Assembly: GCF_019711595.1 (NCBI RefSeq)
Contig: NZ_JAIGNR010000001.1
Location: forward strand, 186,001-250,000
Reading direction: 5' to 3'
Origin: Qipengyuania sphaerica
Lineage (GTDB): Bacteria > Pseudomonadota > Alphaproteobacteria > Sphingomonadales > Sphingomonadaceae
DNA length: 64,000 nt
Of this stretch, positions 60,500 to 64,000 are shown one piece after another (within the stretch, counting starts at the first letter, position 1; the number at the start of each line of letters is the position of its first letter). A program made the position numbers and the translations under genes. The notes under the pieces were generated by a model. It ran no database searches and was not told the origin of the DNA. It worked only from the letters and a program-made list of their open reading frames with translations.

Positions 60500-62593
60500 A
60501 TGCTGCGCCAGTACGAACTCGTAGAGCGGGTCCTCGAATACGACCCCGACGCCGACGAGGCGATGCTGAATCGCGCCTACGTCTATACCGTGCAGAAGCA
60601 CGGCACGCAGACGCGCGCGAGCGGAGACCCCTATTTCAGCCATCCGGTCGAAGTCGCCGGGCTGATGACCGATTTGAAGCTTGACCAGGAAACTATCGCC
60701 ACCGCGCTGCTGCACGATACGGTCGAGGATACGCTGGCGACGATCGACGATATCGAGGCCAATTTCGGCAAGGATGTCGCGCGGCTGGTCGACGGGGTTA
60801 CCAAGCTCTCGAAGATCGAGCAGATGCCCGAGAACGAGCGCGCAGCGGAAAACCTGCGCAAGTTCCTGCTGGCGATGAGCGAGGATATCCGCGTGCTTTT
60901 GGTGAAGCTGGGCGACCGGCTGCACAACATGCGCACGCTCCACTTCATCAAGAAACCCGAAAAGCGCCAGCGCATTGCGCGCGAAACGATGGATATCTAT
61001 GCCCCGCTGGCGGAGCGCGTGGGCATGTACGAATACATGCGCGAGATGCAGCTGCTCGCTTTCGAACAGCTCGAACCCGAAGCCTACGCCACGATCACCA
61101 AGCGCCTCCAGCAGATCCGCGACGAGGATGGCGGACAGGTCGATGCGATCGCGCTCGACATGAAGCATGCGCTCGCCAACGCAGGTCTACAGGTCGAGGT
61201 CTCGGGCCGCGAGAAGCACCCCTATTCGATTTGGAAGAAGATGGCCGAGCGCCATGTCAGCTTCGAGCAGGTGACCGACATCATGGCCTTCCGCGTTATC
61301 TGCGAGGATGTGGCCGACTGCTACCGCGCGATGGGCGTCCTTCACACGACGTGGCAGTTCCTGCCGGGCAAGTTCAAGGACTATATCTCGACCCCGAAGA
61401 CCAACGGGTACAAGTCGCTCCATACCTCGCTGATTTATGGCAAGTCGATGCGCGTCGAAGTTCAGATACGTACGCGCGAAATGCACAAGACCAACGAATT
61501 CGGCCTTGCCGCGCACTGGGCCTACAAGCAGGGTGACCGGCCCGATGGCGCGGTCGGCTGGCTGCGCGACCTGATTGAAATCGTCGATGCGAGCCATGAT
61601 GCCGAGGAATTGCTCGAGCACACCCGTATGGCGATCTACCAGGACCGCATCTTTGCCTTTACGCCCAAGGGCGCATTGCACCAGCTGCCCAAGGGCTCGA
61701 CCGCGGTCGACTTCGCGTTTTCCGTCCATACAGAGCTCGGTACGCAAACGGTGGGCGCAAAGATCAACGGGCGGCACATGCCGCTGCGTACCCAGCTCAA
61801 CAATGGCGATGTCGTCGAAATCCTGAAGGGCAAGAATGCCGAACCGCAGATGAGCTGGCTGGGCTTCGTCATCACCGGCAAGGCGCGCGCTGCGATCCGC
61901 CGCGCAGTACGGTTGAAGGAACGCCATGAAGTCGCCGAGATCGGCCAGAAACTTTACGACGAGATCGTCACCCGAGTGCCTGCCAAGATCGGCAAGAAGG
62001 CCCTGCGCGACGCGCTGAAGCGGCTGGACATGGAGGAAGATGAAGACCTCTTCTACGCCATTGGCGCTGCCAAGATTACCGACCGCGCGGTGATGGAAGC
62101 GCTCATGCCGGGTTCCACCGAAGGCATGGCCGACGAGGACGATGAATGGCTGCGTAGCGGCAAGTCGCTTTCCATCCGCGGGCTTACTCCCGGCGTGGGC
62201 TACGACCTTGCGGAATGCTGCCACCCGGTACCGGGCGACCGGATCGTAGGCCTTCGCAAGCAGGACAAGGGCGTCGAGGTGCACGCCATCGACTGCCACC
62301 AGCTTGCCACCGGAATCGACAGCGACTGGCTAGATCTCAGCTGGGGCCGACGGTCACGCGGTGCCGTCGGCCGCCTGCGCGTTACCTTATACGACAGGCC
62401 CGGCACTCTGGCCGAGATGGCCGGCATCTTTGCGCAGAACGTGGTCAATGTGAAAAGCCTCGAGCAGACGCAGCTCGACCATCCCTTCACCACCTATGAG
62501 GTCGATCTGGAGGTACAGGATCTTGCCCACCTCACGCGCATCCTGAGCGCGCTGCGCGCGAGCGATGCGGTGGCGCAGGCGGAGCGCGCATGA
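60500..62593 (+). CDS. bifunctional (p)ppGpp synthetase/hydrolase, RelA/SpoT homologue
   Basis: A 697-residue RSH enzyme, the stringent-response alarmone controller. Domains in order: HD hydrolase (YFSHPVEVAGLMTDLKL, TALLHDTVEDT, RLVDGVTKLSKIEQ), synthetase (SGREKHPYSIWKKM, KFKDYISTPKTNGYKSLHTSLI, VEVQIRTREMHKTNEFGLAAHWAYKQ), TGS (RIFAFTPKGALHQLPKGSTAVDFAFSVHTELG) and ACT (LRVTLYDRPGTLAEMAGIF). Both hydrolase and synthetase motifs are intact, so bifunctional. A repeat element begins 3 bases past its stop. Confidence 0.96.
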   Translation: MLRQYELVERVLEYDPDADEAMLNRAYVYTVQKHGTQTRASGDPYFSHPVEVAGLMTDLKLDQETIATALLHDTVEDTLATIDDIEANFGKDVARLVDGVTKLSKIEQMPENERAAENLRKFLLAMSEDIRVLLVKLGDRLHNMRTLHFIKKPEKRQRIARETMDIYAPLAERVGMYEYMREMQLLAFEQLEPEAYATITKRLQQIRDEDGGQVDAIALDMKHALANAGLQVEVSGREKHPYSIWKKMAERHVSFEQVTDIMAFRVICEDVADCYRAMGVLHTTWQFLPGKFKDYISTPKTNGYKSLHTSLIYGKSMRVEVQIRTREMHKTNEFGLAAHWAYKQGDRPDGAVGWLRDLIEIVDASHDAEELLEHTRMAIYQDRIFAFTPKGALHQLPKGSTAVDFAFSVHTELGTQTVGAKINGRHMPLRTQLNNGDVVEILKGKNAEPQMSWLGFVITGKARAAIRRAVRLKERHEVAEIGQKLYDEIVTRVPAKIGKKALRDALKRLDMEEDEDLFYAIGAAKITDRAVMEALMPGSTEGMADEDDEWLRSGKSLSIRGLTPGVGYDLAECCHPVPGDRIVGLRKQDKGVEVHAIDCHQLATGIDSDWLDLSWGRRSRGAVGRLRVTLYDRPGTLAEMAGIFAQNVVNVKSLEQTQLDHPFTTYEVDLEVQDLAHLTRILSALRASDAVAQAERA

Positions 62594-62595
62594 GC

Positions 62596-62863
62596 TTAGG
62601 CTCACAGTGCAGACCTAGCGCTGCCGAGGCGGCGGAATGGCGAAGATATCGTGCGGAAGCTCGCGCAGCGCGTGCACGCCGCACGGGCAAGCGGGGTTCT
62701 GTGCGAGATCGAAGCCATTCCGACGTCTCGAGGAGATTTGGCCAAAAAGGCCCAGTGCTTCGGCGCAAAGGCTTGGAAGATGCTCATCTGCCTGCGCCTT
62801 CGCTTCTCGCCCTGAGCCTTTTTGACTCAAACCTCGGCAGCGCTAGGCCCGCACTGTGAGCCT
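62596..62863. mobile_element. 268-bp element with 32-bp inverted terminal repeats (MITE-like)
   Basis: The left end (62596-62627) begins AGGCTCACAGTGC and ends CTAGCGCTGCCGAGG; the right end (62832-62863) is its inverted copy, 30 of 32 positions matching. The interior has no transposase. Left edge lies just after the rsh stop; right edge reaches past the start codon of the VOC gene. No clear target duplication was seen. A minus-strand frame of 71 codons (62615-62830) inside is of doubtful reality. Confidence 0.65.
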
Positions 62864-63221
62864 TCTTACAGGGATCGACCATGTCCAGCTCGCCATGCCG
62901 CATGGCGGCGAACCGCATGCGCGCAAGTTCTGGACCGGCGTGATGGGCCTCACCGAAGTCGCCAAGCCCGCCCATCTCGCCATCAACGGAGGCTGCTGGT
63001 TCGAGGCGGAGGGTATTACCATCCATTGCGGCGTAGAGGACGGTTTCCTGCCCGCCCGCCGCGCGCATCCGGCGTTACTGGTCAAGAACCTCGGCGCGCT
63101 GGTCGCCAAGCTCGAAGCGCTGGGCGTGCCCTTCAAACCGGGCAAGGATCTCGAAGGCTATCGCCGCGGCGATATCGCCGATCCCTTCGGCAACCGCATC
63201 GAGCTGATGGAAAAGCTCTAG
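62856..63221 (+). CDS. VOC superfamily (glyoxalase-like) protein
   Basis: A 121-residue beta-alpha-beta-beta-beta fold protein: LTGIDHVQLAMPHGGEPHARKFWTGVMGL, HPALLVKNLGALVAKLEALG and ADPFGNRIELMEKL fit the vicinal-oxygen-chelate family; His in DHVQL and Glu in RIELME are likely metal ligands. Function unspecified. The GTG start at 62856 is inside the right terminal repeat of the adjacent element. Its 3' end overlaps the convergent gene by 4 bases. Confidence 0.88.
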   Translation: MSLLTGIDHVQLAMPHGGEPHARKFWTGVMGLTEVAKPAHLAINGGCWFEAEGITIHCGVEDGFLPARRAHPALLVKNLGALVAKLEALGVPFKPGKDLEGYRRGDIADPFGNRIELMEKL

Positions 63222-63661
63222 TCGTGACTGTTGCGGACCAGTTCTGCGCGGTGACCGGGTACGGTCAGAAACAGGCGATCGCCGGCAGGTAGCATTCTCA
63301 CATTACTTGCGAGGAAGAGCCGGAACAGCCTTTCGTTGGGCTGCTCGGCACAGGCCTGCAGCGTGCAGGTGCGCATGTGATATATGCCCTCGCTCTCGCC
63401 CGAAACTCCGCAGGAATTGCAGCCGTCGTGATAGCCGACGATCTCGCTCCATCTAATGCCGATGGAATAGTTCTCATCGGTGACATCGATGCCATCGATC
63501 CGGACGAAATCCCAACCCCCGTCCTCTTCAGGTGCTGCTATCAGGTGCCAGAGCGTTTCGCCAGGAGGCATCGCGATCCCGCCGATCGCCGCAATCACGG
63601 CGACTGCCAACCCTCCCGCAGTAACCCATGCGAGACCCTTGTGATGTTGGCCACCGCTCAC
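63218..63661 (-). CDS. single-pass membrane protein, unknown function
   Basis: A 147-residue protein from GTG 63661, which overlaps the stop of the DUF1905 gene (GTGA). A membrane helix (LAWVTAGGLAVAVIAAIGGIA) is followed by an extracytoplasmic domain with four Cys (HDGCNSCGVSG, MRTCTLQACAE), consistent with disulphides, and SIGIRWSEIVGYHDG. No recognised family; it loosely resembles META/HslJ-like domains. The upstream part of the frame lies in the neighbouring gene. Confidence 0.65.
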   Translation of the reverse strand: MSGGQHHKGLAWVTAGGLAVAVIAAIGGIAMPPGETLWHLIAAPEEDGGWDFVRIDGIDVTDENYSIGIRWSEIVGYHDGCNSCGVSGESEGIYHMRTCTLQACAEQPNERLFRLFLASNVRMLPAGDRLFLTVPGHRAELVRNSHD

Positions 63662-63975
63662 AAGAGTTCCAGCTCGAGTCCCAGCAAGTTGCCTTCGGCG
63701 AGTTCCTCGGCCCGCATTACCTTCTTCGAGACGAGCAGTACCCATTCGGATTTCTCGCGTTGCGGGAAGACCGATGTTTTCCAATCCGTCTCGCCAATAC
63801 GCGCCAGAACCTTGACCGAGCCGAAGCCGCGCCGCGCGCCGAACTCGAGCCGGTGCAGCCGCTCGTGCATGGCGATGGCTGCGGCCGCTTCGCCGGTGAT
63901 CGTCACAAGGTGATAGGTCCCGCGATCGCCCTGCCAGCGCGACAGCGGCAGGGCGCAGGAGAGCCTCTCGCTCAT
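63658..63975 (-). CDS. DUF1905 protein
   Basis: A 105-residue protein: LSRWQGDRGTYHLVTITGEAAAAIAMHERLHRLEFGARRGFGSVKVLARIGETDWKTSVFP matches DUF1905, a small beta-barrel family of unknown role sometimes joined to an OmdA-type domain. Its ATG overlaps the stop of the next upstream gene (ATGA). Confidence 0.88.
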   Translation of the reverse strand: MSERLSCALPLSRWQGDRGTYHLVTITGEAAAAIAMHERLHRLEFGARRGFGSVKVLARIGETDWKTSVFPQREKSEWVLLVSKKVMRAEELAEGNLLGLELELL

Positions 63976-64000
63976 TCGGCCATGCGACGCACGGGCACCT
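63972..64000 (-). CDS. C-terminal end of a gene continuing beyond the window
   Basis: The last 29 bases read leftwards as ...VPVRRMAE and stop at TGA 63972-63974, overlapping the ATG of the DUF1905 gene in the usual ATGA way. Only 8 residues are visible, so no function can be given. Confidence 0.45.

Noticed and set aside
62615-62830. 71-codon minus-strand frame inside the inverted-repeat element
   Set aside because: Contained entirely in a MITE-like element without known coding role; could be real but no homology or ribosome site supports it strongly.

Overview
The window is 64 kb of compact, high-GC chromosome from an alphaproteobacterium, most likely Sphingomonadales (Erythrobacteraceae-like). 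This placement is inferred from gene content: an NDUFA9-like NAD-binding protein, an alphaproteobacterial SspB, a bifunctional RSH, a Tol-Pal operon, LacI-type and LiuR-like operator motifs, and many short conserved proteins typical of that order. No rRNA operon, prophage, CRISPR array or complete insertion sequence was found. There are two tRNA genes, Leu(CAG) and Lys(TTT).

Region by region. 1-5.7 kb: truncated NDUFA9-like gene, tRNA-Leu, N-carbamoylputrescine amidase, an M20 peptidase, folK, an acetyltransferase, tRNA-Lys and a TetR regulator. 5.7-7.8 kb: a TPP riboswitch controlling thiC. 7.9-10.2 kb: a two-gene cassette of visibly lower GC (a winged-helix-like small protein and an HD-domain dGTPase), then a membrane-anchored DUF2726 protein; this is the most accessory-looking stretch. 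10.2-25.9 kb: many short single genes, including two cold-shock-domain proteins, an HPF-like protein, an intradiol dioxygenase lacking one expected iron ligand, a K+ channel-like protein, an esterase/lipoprotein/membrane cluster, an S41 peptidase, a PEBP protein, a SWIB protein and an M19 dipeptidase. 25.9-37.4 kb: dapD and two divergent operons for acyl-CoA or lipid catabolism: an acyl-CoA dehydrogenase, an ADH, an ACAD10/11-like kinase, an MFS carrier and an SDR on one strand, and paired acyl-CoA dehydrogenases, an SDR and an old-yellow-enzyme on the other. They share an intergenic region carrying two related ACGT-NA-ACGT sites.

37.4-43.5 kb: gmk, sspB and a histidine operon (hisB-hisH-hisA-hisF-hisE plus HIT) in which three uncharacterised small genes are translationally coupled. 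43.5-48 kb: the complete ybgC-tolQ-tolR-tolA-tolB-pal operon with a strong terminator. 48-54 kb: a DnaJ-like protein, a PilZ protein, an ATP-grasp protein with an apparent CTG start, a cystathionine gamma-synthase-family enzyme behind a structured leader, and a DASS anion symporter. 54-58.5 kb: infC (apparent ATA start), pdeM, hemF and a tandem pair of GH16 glucanases behind a perfect LacI-like operator. 58.5-64 kb: an M1 aminopeptidase, the RelA/SpoT homologue, a 268-bp inverted-repeat element that supplies the start codon of a VOC protein, and DUF1905 and hypothetical genes.

The best candidates for something undescribed are the leader RNA upstream of the PLP enzyme (51378-51480), the dGTPase cassette (7985-9516), the MITE-like element (62596-62863) and the split ACAD10/11-like kinase/dehydrogenase operon (26807-30314).
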